In this document: positions 31,310 to 40,685 of the stretch, piece by piece
How positions within the stretch are numbered: position 1 is the first letter of the stretch
How the letters are laid out: each line of letters opens with the position of its first letter
Made by a program: the position numbers and the translations under genes
The notes under the pieces: model-generated
What the model was told of the DNA's origin: nothing
What the model saw: only the letters and a program-made list of their open reading frames with translations
The model's database searches: none
Source: Vibrio ostreicida
Lineage (GTDB): Bacteria; Pseudomonadota; Gammaproteobacteria; Enterobacterales; Vibrionaceae
DNA length: 64,000 bases
Assembly (NCBI RefSeq): GCF_013074385.2
Contig: NZ_JABEYA020000001.1
Location: 682,001 to 746,000 of the forward strand
Reading direction: 5' to 3'

Positions 31310-32959
31310 ATGCAAATTGTTTGCCAATTTACTCCGGGAAACAAGCTTTCACGGGAAGACATCAATAGATTAATGCTGCCGGATGAATGTGTCGGGCAGC
31401 TTTCGCGTTTGAGCGATCCAAAAGACATCATCAGACAACTGCCGCAAGCACTGCTCTCTAGCTTATCCACCATGGCGCAAAAGGACAGCCAGCGCTTAGT
31501 CGCAGAAATCAAACCGCGTCTCGTCCGCGCTGAGTGGGTCGCACTGTCAATGTTGCCGCGTCGGCTGGCGTTATCTGAAGCTCAGCTTCAGGCGTATCCG
31601 GCGCTCAGAAAACGCGTCGAACAGTGTGAAAGCCAACAGCCGAAAAAATTCATCAAGGCCAACTACAAGGCGGTACTCGATGATGTTCCGTTAGCGCGTA
31701 ACCTCACCTTTACGCCGGTGGAGCCTTCGCCGGACAAAAAAATTGTGGTTGAGTTTGCTGGCCAATGGCCGGACAACGCGGCGTATCTGATGCTTGGCAA
31801 AGGGGAAGAGCAAAAGTCTGCCACCGCCAAACCGCGCCAAGATGGCAACAACGATCATCGCAGCTTAGTGACCTTTAAAAACCTAGAGGATGGACCAAGA
31901 GACCTGTATTTGGCGATCCCTATGGTTGGCTTTACCCAGCCCTTGAAACTCAAGCTGGCTGAGCAAGTGGTGCCCGTCGAAGAAAAGCACGAAATGGGCG
32001 AGTGGGAGAACGTCTTGGTGCCAGTCAGGCCGCTGGCTTATCTTGACGGCAGCAAAGACAAAGCCAAAGCCTCAGAACTAAAAGGGGGGTTTTTATACCT
32101 GTTCTGGAAAGGCAAGCTTTGGCGAGAGCTGGCGATCACCGACAGCGCCTACTATCAAGACATTGACGTGGAATACCATCGCGCCTTGCACCAGCAAGAG
32201 CAACAAAACGAGCAGCCTAAGCACCTAAAAAGGGAACCGGATGGCTACCCCTTGCCCCATTTGTGGCTACCGTACAAAATTCTTGGTGAGGTGCAGCAGG
32301 GAGAAAGCGGCCTTAAGGTGATGTTCTCACCCAAGCAACAGCGTTTTAGCCAAATAGAAGCCTTAGAATCAGACAGCGCCAAGCTGGCGCAAAACAGCAC
32401 CAGTCTTGATGAACTGAGCAGCTACAGCGATGCTCAGGCGTTTTCTGCCAAGGAATCCACCTCCGATGTCGACAGTGCAACGGTGCACAGCATCACGGAA
32501 GACGATATGCCTTGGCTGACGGACAAAACACTGCTGGTGCGCAGCTATGACCAAAGCAACACCGCCATTGCTTATGTTGATGGCAAAAATAATGGGTTCT
32601 TGTTTCGCGTAGACGTCGGTACCTCTGGGATGACAGCAACCAATACACTGTATGTTATTGATCACAATAAAAACGCTAACGAAGTGTATGAGTTGGAACA
32701 TTTTCAAGGCAAGCAGCATGATTGGCAGCAGGTACTCCTTACCGATCTGTCGCCACAGGGTGTGTTTACCTTTTCGCTAGTGTGTGATGATGACCCAGAC
32801 AGCCGTCATGTTTTATTTGATCAAGTCCCCTATCAAGATCTTTTTATTCCCCCAGAGTCAGCGCAAGCGTTAGAGAAAGCGCAGCCGAGGGTAACGAGAG
32901 ACGCAGGCTTTACCTCGGAAGAGCAAGCGAGATTTGAATCTCTGGTGATGGACTGGTGA
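31310..32959 (+). CDS. VasX N-terminal-like protein, type VI secretion associated (copy 1)
   Basis: This 549-residue soluble protein has no signal peptide. The middle (ELKGGFLYLFWKGKLWREL, then DIDVEYHRA and LPYKILGEVQ, about 255-335) resembles the N-terminal region of VasX-type type VI effectors, by pattern memory. A preceding beta-rich part has KIVVEFAG and NDHRSLV. A paralogue lies at 45661-47298 with the same start (MQxVCxFxPGN) and the same blocks. GGAG precedes the ATG. It ends 4 bases into a GTG of the next frame. It could be an adaptor, chaperone or the secreted front part of a split effector; I cannot choose. Confidence 0.6.
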   Translation: MQIVCQFTPGNKLSREDINRLMLPDECVGQLSRLSDPKDIIRQLPQALLSSLSTMAQKDSQRLVAEIKPRLVRAEWVALSMLPRRLALSEAQLQAYPALRKRVEQCESQQPKKFIKANYKAVLDDVPLARNLTFTPVEPSPDKKIVVEFAGQWPDNAAYLMLGKGEEQKSATAKPRQDGNNDHRSLVTFKNLEDGPRDLYLAIPMVGFTQPLKLKLAEQVVPVEEKHEMGEWENVLVPVRPLAYLDGSKDKAKASELKGGFLYLFWKGKLWRELAITDSAYYQDIDVEYHRALHQQEQQNEQPKHLKREPDGYPLPHLWLPYKILGEVQQGESGLKVMFSPKQQRFSQIEALESDSAKLAQNSTSLDELSSYSDAQAFSAKESTSDVDSATVHSITEDDMPWLTDKTLLVRSYDQSNTAIAYVDGKNNGFLFRVDVGTSGMTATNTLYVIDHNKNANEVYELEHFQGKQHDWQQVLLTDLSPQGVFTFSLVCDDDPDSRHVLFDQVPYQDLFIPPESAQALEKAQPRVTRDAGFTSEEQARFESLVMDW

Positions 32960-32984
32960 CCGTTATTTCAATATCAGGCACAAA

Positions 32985-34332
32985 AACCATGAAAACCAAA
33001 TTACGGCTCGGCGTGAGTGTGATGCTCACGCTGAGTCTTGGGGTCGGCTATTATTTGGCCCAGCCTTATCTTGCCGAGCGGGCGCAAATGGCCGCCGAAG
33101 AGGCACGCATTGAAAAGATCGCAGAACAGTTAATACGGCGCAGAGGCGACCCTTCTCTATGGATCCACACCACAGATTTTGAGATGCCCGATAATCCTCA
33201 GGTGGGGGACTGGAACATTGAACAGGTCAAAGTCCCGCAGGTGTTGTTTACCATCGCGAACCCCGAGGACCCAACTCGGGTCAGTTATTGGTCGCTCAAT
33301 ATTGATGGTAGCGATCCAAGTTTATTGATCCCTGAAGGGCGCTTGCCCGTCCCGCCGCAAAGTGGCGCGGGGACTAAGGTGTATTATGGCAAGTTTATGT
33401 CGCGCTCGCCCAATGGCCGTTATTTGGTGATCCCGCAAACGGGGGGCACCGTGTTGTATGATCTTGACAATGGGGAGATCACCCCGTTGGGGGAAGAATT
33501 CGGCACCTACCACGATATTATGTGGGCAGTGGATTCCAGCCAGGTGGTGATTAAAAAACACGATGAGCTGACACGGGTGACCTTGCCCAGCAAGGAGGTG
33601 CTTCAGTTGACGGATGTATATGGAAGCGGCGCCAGTACGTTGCTCTATTTTAGCCGGGCGGCGATGAGCCGCGCGGACAACCGTATCTACCTCCACCTCC
33701 AGAACAACACCGGCGGTGGCTGGTTATCTTGTCATGATCCCGAGCGCGATCAGTTTATCTTTGAAGGGCAATTAACCACCTGTGGTAACACCATTGTTAT
33801 TGATGCCGAGACACTCAAAGTCACTGACCGAGGAGATTTTACCCCCAGTGCGTACGATTGCACATTATGGGGCAGCAAGTTTGCAGATGGCTTTTATTGT
33901 ACAAGAAACAACCAGGTATATCGTATTGGTAAGCCGTCTCAGCCGGTCGGGAGCTATGGCATTAATGGGTATTTGGTTGGGGTAAGCGGCGGCGAGACTT
34001 GGTTTACGAGATGGTCACATCGAAACGTGATTCGGTTGCTGGCCGAGAAATCCCCCGACAGCCCGACCACCCGAATGTACTACACCTTTGGTGCAATGAA
34101 AGACGGCCAACGCGTTGAGCTGTCGAGCTTTGGTTTTGGTTTTAGCCGTTATGTGCTTGAGCACAGTGACAGTGAAAAATGGAGTGATTACCTCGCGCCC
34201 TTACCCAGTTACGCCGACCTGAAAAAAGCCCTAGCCCTACTTAGAAAGGAGCCCAACCGTGTCTAAAACCCCCCTTCAACAAACCGGATTGTATCTTATG
34301 GGCCAACGGGTTGGCCCTAACGGAGAAGCCAT
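32985..34332 (+). repeat. 1348-bp direct repeat, copy 1
   Basis: It starts at AACCATGAAAACC and ends at GAAGCCAT, inside the first 25 codons of the giant gene. It matches 34413-35760 with equal length. Sequence is near identical except for a patch at about 33131-33180. Confidence 0.9.
32989..34266 (+). CDS. Membrane-anchored propeller-like protein (tandem copy 1)
   Basis: This 425-residue protein has one N-terminal membrane helix (about 7-27), a helical stalk and a large presumably periplasmic region. The latter has repeated beta strands with a TolB/WD-like feel (SRSPNGRYLVIP, DIMWAVDSSQVVI). Cysteines around SCHDPE, TTCGNT and YDCT could form disulfides. It is about 94% identical to the next copy. 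The ATG shared by both copies is used; a GTG at 32956 overlaps the upstream stop (GTGA). It overlaps the following reading frame by 8 bases. A role as immunity or envelope partner of the giant protein is a guess. Confidence 0.65.
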   Translation: MKTKLRLGVSVMLTLSLGVGYYLAQPYLAERAQMAAEEARIEKIAEQLIRRRGDPSLWIHTTDFEMPDNPQVGDWNIEQVKVPQVLFTIANPEDPTRVSYWSLNIDGSDPSLLIPEGRLPVPPQSGAGTKVYYGKFMSRSPNGRYLVIPQTGGTVLYDLDNGEITPLGEEFGTYHDIMWAVDSSQVVIKKHDELTRVTLPSKEVLQLTDVYGSGASTLLYFSRAAMSRADNRIYLHLQNNTGGGWLSCHDPERDQFIFEGQLTTCGNTIVIDAETLKVTDRGDFTPSAYDCTLWGSKFADGFYCTRNNQVYRIGKPSQPVGSYGINGYLVGVSGGETWFTRWSHRNVIRLLAEKSPDSPTTRMYYTFGAMKDGQRVELSSFGFGFSRYVLEHSDSEKWSDYLAPLPSYADLKKALALLRKEPNRV

Positions 34333-34399
34333 TGGTGTTATTGGCGGCTCAACAGGACTCATGACGGTCACTAACCCGCCACTCAGAGAGCAACGTTAA
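34259..34399 (+). pseudogene. Truncated 5' copy of the giant OmpA-domain gene
   Basis: A GTG with AAGGAG upstream opens a 46-codon frame. Its first 24 codons equal the start of the 1578-residue gene (SKTPLQQTGLYLMGQ) with one change, then it switches to unrelated GVIGGSTGLMTVTN and stops. Its TAA overlaps the ATG at 34399 (TAATG). It marks the duplication joint. Whether the short peptide is made is unknown. Confidence 0.7.
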
Positions 34400-34412
34400 T
34401 GTTAGAGAAGAC

Positions 34413-35760
34413 AACCATGAAAACCAAATTACTGCTCGGCGTGAGTGTGATGTTCACGCTGAGTCTTGGGGTCGGCTATTATTTGGCCCAGCCTTATCTT
34501 GCCGAGCGGGCGCAAATGGCCGCCGAAGAGGCACGCATTGAAAAGATCGCAGAACAGTTAAAATGGCGCAAAGGCAATGCCACTAAGTGGCTCCATGAAA
34601 CGCAATTTGAGATGCCCGATAATCCTCAGGTGGGGGACTGGAACATTGAACAGGTCAAAGTCCCGCAGGTGTTGTTTACCATCGCGAACCCCGAGGACCC
34701 AACTCGGGTCAGTTATTGGTCGCTCAATATTGATGGTAGCGATCCAAGTTTATTGATCCCCGAAGGGCGCTTGCCCGTCCCGCCGCAAAGTGGCGCGGGG
34801 ACTAAGGTGTATTATGGCCAGTTTATGTCGCGCTCGCCCAATGGCCGTTATTTGGTGATCCCGCAAACGGGGGGCACCGTGTTGTATGATCTCGACAATG
34901 GGGAGATCACCCCGTTGGGGGAAGAATTCGGCACCTACCACGATATTATGTGGGCAGTGGATTCCAGCCAGGTGGTGATTAAAAAACACAATGAGCTGAC
35001 ACGGGTGACCTTGCCCAGCAAGGAGGTGCTTCAGTTGACGGATGTATATGGAAGCAGCGCCAGTACGTTGCTCTATTTTAGCCGGGCGGCGATGAGCCGC
35101 GCGGACAACCGTATCTACCTCCACCTCCAGAACAACACCGGCGGAGGTTGGTTCACTTGTTATGATCCCGAGCGCGATCAGTTTATCTTTGAAGGGCAAT
35201 TAACCACCTGTGGTAACACCATTGTTATTGATGCCGAGACACTCAAAGTCACTGACCGAGGAGATTTTACCCCCGATGCGTACGATTGTTCATTTTGGGG
35301 CAGCAAGTTTGCAGATGGCTTTTACTGTACGATAAACAATCAGGTGTATCGTATTGGTAAGCCCTCTCAGTCGGTCGGGACCTATGGCATTAATGGGTAT
35401 TTGGTTGGGTTAAGCGGCGGCGAGACTTGGTTTACGAGATGGTCACATCGAAACGTGATTCGGTTGCTGGCCGAGAAATCCCCCGACAGCCCGACCACCC
35501 GAATGTACTACACCTTTGGCGCAATGAAAGACGGCCAAAGCGTCGAGCTGTCGAGCTTTGGTTTTGGTTTTAGCCGTTATGTGCTTGAGCACAGTGACAG
35601 TGAAAAATGGAGTGATTACCTCGCGCCCTTACCCAGTTACGCCGACCTGAAAAAAGCCCTAGCCCTACTTAGAAAGGAGCCCAACCGTGTCTAAAACCCC
35701 CCTTCAACAAACCGGATTGTATCTTATGGGCCAACTGGTTGGCCCTAACGGAGAAGCCAT
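34413..35760 (+). repeat. 1348-bp direct repeat, copy 2
   Basis: This is the partner of 32985-34332, offset by 1428 bases. The divergent patch is at about 34559-34608. The two 80-base junction stretches differ: the first leads into a truncated frame, the second into the intact giant gene. Confidence 0.9.
34417..35694 (+). CDS. Membrane-anchored propeller-like protein (tandem copy 2)
   Basis: This copy also has 425 residues and no indel against copy 1. I count 26 amino-acid differences, of which 10 fall in residues 49-63 (copy 1 IRRRGDPSLW; copy 2 KWRKGNATKW), just after the stalk. It has the same membrane anchor and beta-rich region. An ATG at 34399 gives six more residues and overlaps the remnant stop as TAATG; the start shared by both copies is used here. 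Its stop overlaps the GTG of the giant gene by 8 bases, so translation is coupled. Confidence 0.65.
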   Translation: MKTKLLLGVSVMFTLSLGVGYYLAQPYLAERAQMAAEEARIEKIAEQLKWRKGNATKWLHETQFEMPDNPQVGDWNIEQVKVPQVLFTIANPEDPTRVSYWSLNIDGSDPSLLIPEGRLPVPPQSGAGTKVYYGQFMSRSPNGRYLVIPQTGGTVLYDLDNGEITPLGEEFGTYHDIMWAVDSSQVVIKKHNELTRVTLPSKEVLQLTDVYGSSASTLLYFSRAAMSRADNRIYLHLQNNTGGGWFTCYDPERDQFIFEGQLTTCGNTIVIDAETLKVTDRGDFTPDAYDCSFWGSKFADGFYCTINNQVYRIGKPSQSVGTYGINGYLVGLSGGETWFTRWSHRNVIRLLAEKSPDSPTTRMYYTFGAMKDGQSVELSSFGFGFSRYVLEHSDSEKWSDYLAPLPSYADLKKALALLRKEPNRV

Positions 35761-38700
35761 AGAAGGCAATGGCCTGTTTCCCCTTGCCGGTTACCCGCTT
35801 GCCTTGCCGGATCAGCGAGCAGAGACGCGCGCTGATGACAGCCCAAGCAAAAACAGTGCGCCGCTGTATTTCAGTGATTCTTCTGGGCAGATACAGGGGT
35901 GGAATAACCAGATCACCTCAGTCAAGGACATGACAGCAAACCCCGCGGGGCTTGCCTCTTCACCCTATATGCACACCAGCGGTGATAAAGAAATCAAGGC
36001 GGTGTTTATTCCGCCTCACCTTTTAGCGGCGGCGGTGATGTCGGCCAGTGAGGAGTGGACCGAGCAGTTTTATCAAGCGGCGGAACAGATCGCCACCACC
36101 AGTCAGAAAATAAACCCGACGTTTTTGCCCGTAGCGACTCTTCACAAAGAGTTAGAGCTGCCTAAAGGCAAAAGAAGCTTTATGCCCCCAGAGCAAGCGC
36201 AGTTTTTTATCCAGCAAGCAGAGGATGCAGAACAAGCGCTGGGCAAAACACCGGGCGCCTATCAGCGCCTTTATCGCAACCTCTACAGTGGGGACTACGA
36301 CCACGACTTTTATTTCCTGAGGGTGCCGCAGGTCTGGGCCATCACTCTGGTGTTTTCTGCTGACTGTTTTGAAGGGGCTGAAGTCACCCTTTCCGGCCAG
36401 CCTGAGACTCTGCTGATTGAAGGGGACATCGAAAATTGCCCGACGGTCACCAGTACCGTCCGCTCTGTGACTTATTATGATATTGCCAACCAAGCAGACG
36501 ATGCCGACACCGCTGAAGAGATTGTCCAATATGTGGCGACCTTTTGGATCACTGGTGGTGAGGTTAGCGACAAGCAACAGCTTGAGCAACTGATTCGTTT
36601 TGATATCGATCTCAACAGCATAAACGACTACCTAAAAGATATTGGCCGCTCTAAGGGGGCGGTAGTAGAGGCAAGCAAGGCCATTGCAGCGCTGAAAATA
36701 CCAGACAATCGTTATGCGCTTTCCGAGCAGGTCTTGCACCTGCCGATTCAGTCAATCGCTGGGCGGAGTATTTTGATCTCTGGCGATCCGGTTTCGGTGG
36801 AAGAAGCTTTGTTCCAACATGCTCCAGCTACCTTTCAGCATTGGGTCGATTGGAGTGAGAATCAGCCCCATACCAGTGAGCATAATGCCGCTTCCGAAAG
36901 CACCAAAGCACCGGTTGATGTGATCAAAACATTGAGCCTCTACCGCGGGATGATCCGCGCTACAGCGACGGGCCAAGTTGACCCTTTAAGCACCATTACG
37001 GTCCATCAGGCATTCAGTGCCGGGCTTAATGCAGGCCAAGCGGGTGAAAGTTACCAAGCCTTATTACTGGCCTGTGGTATTGATTATAAAGCCAAGTTTT
37101 TCTTTGATGTGGTTAAGGATTTGCCGCCCCCCGTCGCCGAGACATTGAAGCCGCTCAGCAATCTGGCTGAGAAGCTCAGCTGGAGTAGGCAAATCGGCAA
37201 ACGGCTCCCCGATGCCTTTAAAGTCCCCTCTGGTCTGCGCCAGTTTTGGACAACAATCGACAGCAAATTGATTACGCCGCTTAAGCCTTTTGCGCCTATG
37301 GTTGATAAGTTGTTTGGCCACCCATTCAGTTTTGCCGAGATCGTGTCGACGGGGTTAGGCACCTACCAAGGGGTGCAGAGTTCGCGCAAGGTATTTGAGT
37401 GGTATATCGATAAGTCGATCGACTACGCAGTCAAGACCAAATCGGTGGTCTCGTCATTGGCAAATCAGCCTGACGCCGACCGTCAGAGCCTCCTTGAAGC
37501 GGAAGCCGAACATAAAAAAGCGTTGCAAGAAGCCTTTTTGAGCAAAAAGGCGCAGCAAAAAGTCTTGCTTAATGGGCACCCACTTGAGGCAAAGAAAGTC
37601 GCTAAAGCGGGGGAGCCAAGTTACCTGACGTTATTTTTTGAGTTTGACAGTGCGAGCTTCCAGTTGTCTGACGATGATTTAGCGCTCGTCGGTAAGGTGG
37701 CGACTTATTTGAATGGCACCAGTCTGGAAATGGTGCTCACAATAGAAGCTTTCACCTGCGATATCGGCACGTTAGAGTATAATTTACAACTCTCGCAACA
37801 CCGAGCTTTGGCGTTGAAGACGGCAATCCTGAACCAACTCGACGATAAGCGAGACATTTGGCAAGAGCGTATCATTGCTCTCGGGATGGGGGAACTGCCT
37901 GCCAACCGCCCCCAAAATCGAGCCGTCAGCCGTCGTGCTGAATTAAAGTTCTTCCTTCATTCGGCATTGGAGTATCCCGTATGTCGAAGCTGGGCTTTAG
38001 GGCTAGAAAAAAGCCGCCAACAAATGGTTTCAGCGGAATTGAAGGTTCACGAGTCCGTTTGGAAATTATCAGGCCAATCTTTTGACTTTGCTATTTTGGT
38101 AGGGGCTTCTTTTCTCGGACCGGCAACAGCGGTTGCTTATGCCGTCTACTGGGCAGGAGACCTGCTGGTTTCAACCTATGATGCAGCTGAACAGATCATC
38201 CAACCTCAACTGCATCATTACAAAGATCAGCAAAGTAAGTTCTCCGAATTGGATGTGGTTGGCCAGTCCTTGCTGTTAAAAGACGGTGTGTCGTTTAATG
38301 AACTGAGTGTATTAGGCAAGGCTTACATTAAACGAGCCTTGGCCTTAAATGGTCTAATACGCCTGTTGTTGGAGGAAAGTCGTATGGGTGAGGTGCCAGA
38401 AAGGCAACCACTGTCGTACCGCTCCACTTATAGAGCCAGCCCAGTGAAGCAGGATTTACAGATCGAGGAGTATATTCGTACCTTTATATTAAGCGATGAT
38501 TGGGAGATTGGCGGTAGTTGGATCCCTTCTTTTCACCTCGATGAAGTGTGGCTTGAAACAAATAAAATTACTCGGAGCGGTATCGAGAGTGGTAAAAGCT
38601 TTTTGGCGATGTCCAGTTACATTACCTATAGTGTCAGCCAGTCTGACAAGGGAGAAGCTGCTCTTGAGCAGGCCCAGCGTTACCAGAAATATTGCCCGAT

Positions 38701-40423
38701 ACACACCTTATCGGACCCGACATTGGATCAAATACGGTCGTTTGTGAAAAAACCAGATCTTGCATCTTTGGATGACAATATTTATGCCACGTATTTAGTC
38801 TCTGTGTATCAAGGAAATCAGTGGTATACCCTTTCTGAACTCGTTAACAAGGGCAAGCGAATTACCCCTCAGGATCAAGTTCGCGTTATGGTGATCCTCG
38901 ATATGACGGATCAAAATCTGTTGGCATTACAGGCAGAGAACCAACTGCGTTTTGTGCCGCTGGGCGTCCGACCTGTCAGGCAAAATATATTTTTTGATGA
39001 TACGGGTTCGTATACGAAGGAGTACGTAAAGGAAATATTTCCATCGTCACTGACTGAGCTTGAAAAAGAACATTTGCAGAGCCAAGGTTTGCTTAACGAG
39101 GGTGACGCGTTATTGGGAGCAGTGATTGTCCCAACGTATTACATGGGCAGAAATATCATTAGCGGTATAAAACCCATGGCTCTAGATTTTGATAACCATG
39201 AATGGACATCTGTTTTTGGTACAGCAAAAGAGCAGCAAGACGTTGAATTGAGTCTGAGGTATAGCCTAGAGGTTGGGGTTCCTAGTGTTGGATCAACAGA
39301 GAAGAATCTGACTTATACTCGGGATTTGGTTTATCGCGATAGCACCACCGGTCAACAAGTTGTGAAGAAAATGCACAATTCTTCGATATTTGACCTCACT
39401 ATGAACAATAAAGATCATGCATTTATGTATGAAGAAACCTTCCTGACTCGCACCAATAAAAAGGAAGTAGAGTACCCTAAATTGTTTAGTGACAGTAAGG
39501 CACAGCTCTTTATTCATGATACAAATGCTCAGGTTCTTGTTCCAGGCGATACCCACGATAATCAGATGGAGGCGTTAGGCTGGATTCAGCGCCAACCTGC
39601 GTTTAAGACTTGGTCGAAAGCCACTAAGTTACTTATATTGGTCAGCACTAAAGCTGTTGATGCTGATGCGCTTCTTGAAAATGCGGGCTTTGATACTCAG
39701 GTCATACCCGTTGACATGGTCTTGAAAGGCAATGATATCAGGGGCAAATATAATATAAATATCAGTGAGAAATACTTACATCCGCTCGGCAAAATTAGTA
39801 TTGATTATGATAAAAATCAGGTTGGATTTGAAGCAAAAGCGGTCCCTGAAAAACTGTCGGGATTGGCTAACCACCTGACCCAACATATGCACGTTTTGGT
39901 TGGCAACCTAGCCGTTAAGGAAAGAAATCTAATGGATCTAGATTTGGTTGATACCGACCTCTACGCTGTGGAAGTCTCACTCGATTACCTCAACGCAGCG
40001 GGCAAAAAAATGCCGGGTTTGCGTCCGTTCATTAAAAATCAACGTCAAAAGGCAAGGATAACTGTGAATATTTTGGGTAAGAGTGGTCTGGGGCTGGCGG
40101 TGTCTTCTAACTGGGTTGAGGTTTCAGAAGTATATAAGGATACTCATTGGTATGAGGGCGTTAAGGTCGATTATGATACTCGTTGGTATGAGGTCGATAA
40201 GGTCGAATTTGAAAAGATCAATGAATACACCGCTGAAACGGGTGACAACTTTGATATGTCACTTGACCAGTTTTCAGAGAAAAAATTTAAGCACAGACCA
40301 TCTGTTCTGAGTGTCTGGATGGAGGCAAAGCCTAAAATGACGAAGTATACCCCCGCCAACGAAGTCGACCTTTCGGGTGAACGGGGGGCCATTGTCAAGG
40401 ATTGGCTATATGATGTTGAGTAA
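35687..40423 (+). CDS. Giant effector-like protein with internal OmpA-like domain
   Basis: This 1578-residue protein starts at a GTG with AAGGAG 7 bases ahead. The N-terminal module (LYLMGQ, FPLAGYPLALP, 12-45) recurs in the toxin remnant at 40686. An OmpA-like peptidoglycan-binding domain lies at about 648-755 (FFEFDSASFQLS, LSQHRALALK, NRAVSRRAELKFF), followed by a hydrophobic stretch (799-828). The C-terminal half is unassigned and ends with three imperfect 12-residue repeats (EVSEVYKD, YEGVKVDYD, YEVDKVEFE). No signal peptide is seen. I infer a secreted type VI-linked effector or envelope-binding protein; no catalytic motif was recognised. It is coupled to the propeller-like gene. Confidence 0.65.
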   Translation: MSKTPLQQTGLYLMGQLVGPNGEAIEGNGLFPLAGYPLALPDQRAETRADDSPSKNSAPLYFSDSSGQIQGWNNQITSVKDMTANPAGLASSPYMHTSGDKEIKAVFIPPHLLAAAVMSASEEWTEQFYQAAEQIATTSQKINPTFLPVATLHKELELPKGKRSFMPPEQAQFFIQQAEDAEQALGKTPGAYQRLYRNLYSGDYDHDFYFLRVPQVWAITLVFSADCFEGAEVTLSGQPETLLIEGDIENCPTVTSTVRSVTYYDIANQADDADTAEEIVQYVATFWITGGEVSDKQQLEQLIRFDIDLNSINDYLKDIGRSKGAVVEASKAIAALKIPDNRYALSEQVLHLPIQSIAGRSILISGDPVSVEEALFQHAPATFQHWVDWSENQPHTSEHNAASESTKAPVDVIKTLSLYRGMIRATATGQVDPLSTITVHQAFSAGLNAGQAGESYQALLLACGIDYKAKFFFDVVKDLPPPVAETLKPLSNLAEKLSWSRQIGKRLPDAFKVPSGLRQFWTTIDSKLITPLKPFAPMVDKLFGHPFSFAEIVSTGLGTYQGVQSSRKVFEWYIDKSIDYAVKTKSVVSSLANQPDADRQSLLEAEAEHKKALQEAFLSKKAQQKVLLNGHPLEAKKVAKAGEPSYLTLFFEFDSASFQLSDDDLALVGKVATYLNGTSLEMVLTIEAFTCDIGTLEYNLQLSQHRALALKTAILNQLDDKRDIWQERIIALGMGELPANRPQNRAVSRRAELKFFLHSALEYPVCRSWALGLEKSRQQMVSAELKVHESVWKLSGQSFDFAILVGASFLGPATAVAYAVYWAGDLLVSTYDAAEQIIQPQLHHYKDQQSKFSELDVVGQSLLLKDGVSFNELSVLGKAYIKRALALNGLIRLLLEESRMGEVPERQPLSYRSTYRASPVKQDLQIEEYIRTFILSDDWEIGGSWIPSFHLDEVWLETNKITRSGIESGKSFLAMSSYITYSVSQSDKGEAALEQAQRYQKYCPIHTLSDPTLDQIRSFVKKPDLASLDDNIYATYLVSVYQGNQWYTLSELVNKGKRITPQDQVRVMVILDMTDQNLLALQAENQLRFVPLGVRPVRQNIFFDDTGSYTKEYVKEIFPSSLTELEKEHLQSQGLLNEGDALLGAVIVPTYYMGRNIISGIKPMALDFDNHEWTSVFGTAKEQQDVELSLRYSLEVGVPSVGSTEKNLTYTRDLVYRDSTTGQQVVKKMHNSSIFDLTMNNKDHAFMYEETFLTRTNKKEVEYPKLFSDSKAQLFIHDTNAQVLVPGDTHDNQMEALGWIQRQPAFKTWSKATKLLILVSTKAVDADALLENAGFDTQVIPVDMVLKGNDIRGKYNINISEKYLHPLGKISIDYDKNQVGFEAKAVPEKLSGLANHLTQHMHVLVGNLAVKERNLMDLDLVDTDLYAVEVSLDYLNAAGKKMPGLRPFIKNQRQKARITVNILGKSGLGLAVSSNWVEVSEVYKDTHWYEGVKVDYDTRWYEVDKVEFEKINEYTAETGDNFDMSLDQFSEKKFKHRPSVLSVWMEAKPKMTKYTPANEVDLSGERGAIVKDWLYDVE

Positions 40424-40426
40424 CTA

Positions 40427-40448
40427 AACCGCCTACGGGCGGTTTTTG
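40427..40448 (+). terminator. Terminator of the giant gene
   Basis: AACCGCC and GGCGGTT with loop TACG, followed by TTTG. It lies directly after the 1578-residue gene. Confidence 0.75.
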
Positions 40449-40542
40449 TTCTGAGGTGCACACTGGTTCGCTTTCTTACATTAGCAGGGGCGAAAAGCGT
40501 TTGCGTATTCTGTTATTAAATGAGGCCGTGACGAATTGTGGA

Positions 40543-40683
40543 ATGCAGCCCATCAACAGTATCCCCGCTGCAATCCAGTATGACTTAAGGCCATTTTCCC
40601 CACCGGTCCCCACGCAAGCGGAGTACGACCAATCTTACCAGCGTCAGTTACGCGAGCGCCAGCAAGCCGCGGATAGGCGCTAA
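40543..40683 (+). CDS. Short unknown frame before the toxin remnant
   Basis: This is a 46-codon frame from ATG 40543 (MQPINS) to TAA 40681-40683; a GTG at 40456 extends it. The C-terminus is charged (QRQLRERQQAADRR) and probably helical. It ends 2 bases before the next ATG, so it may be the partner or leftover end of an upstream gene of the toxin cassette. The family is not recognised. Confidence 0.35.
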   Translation: MQPINSIPAAIQYDLRPFSPPVPTQAEYDQSYQRQLRERQQAADRR

Positions 40684-40685
40684 CC

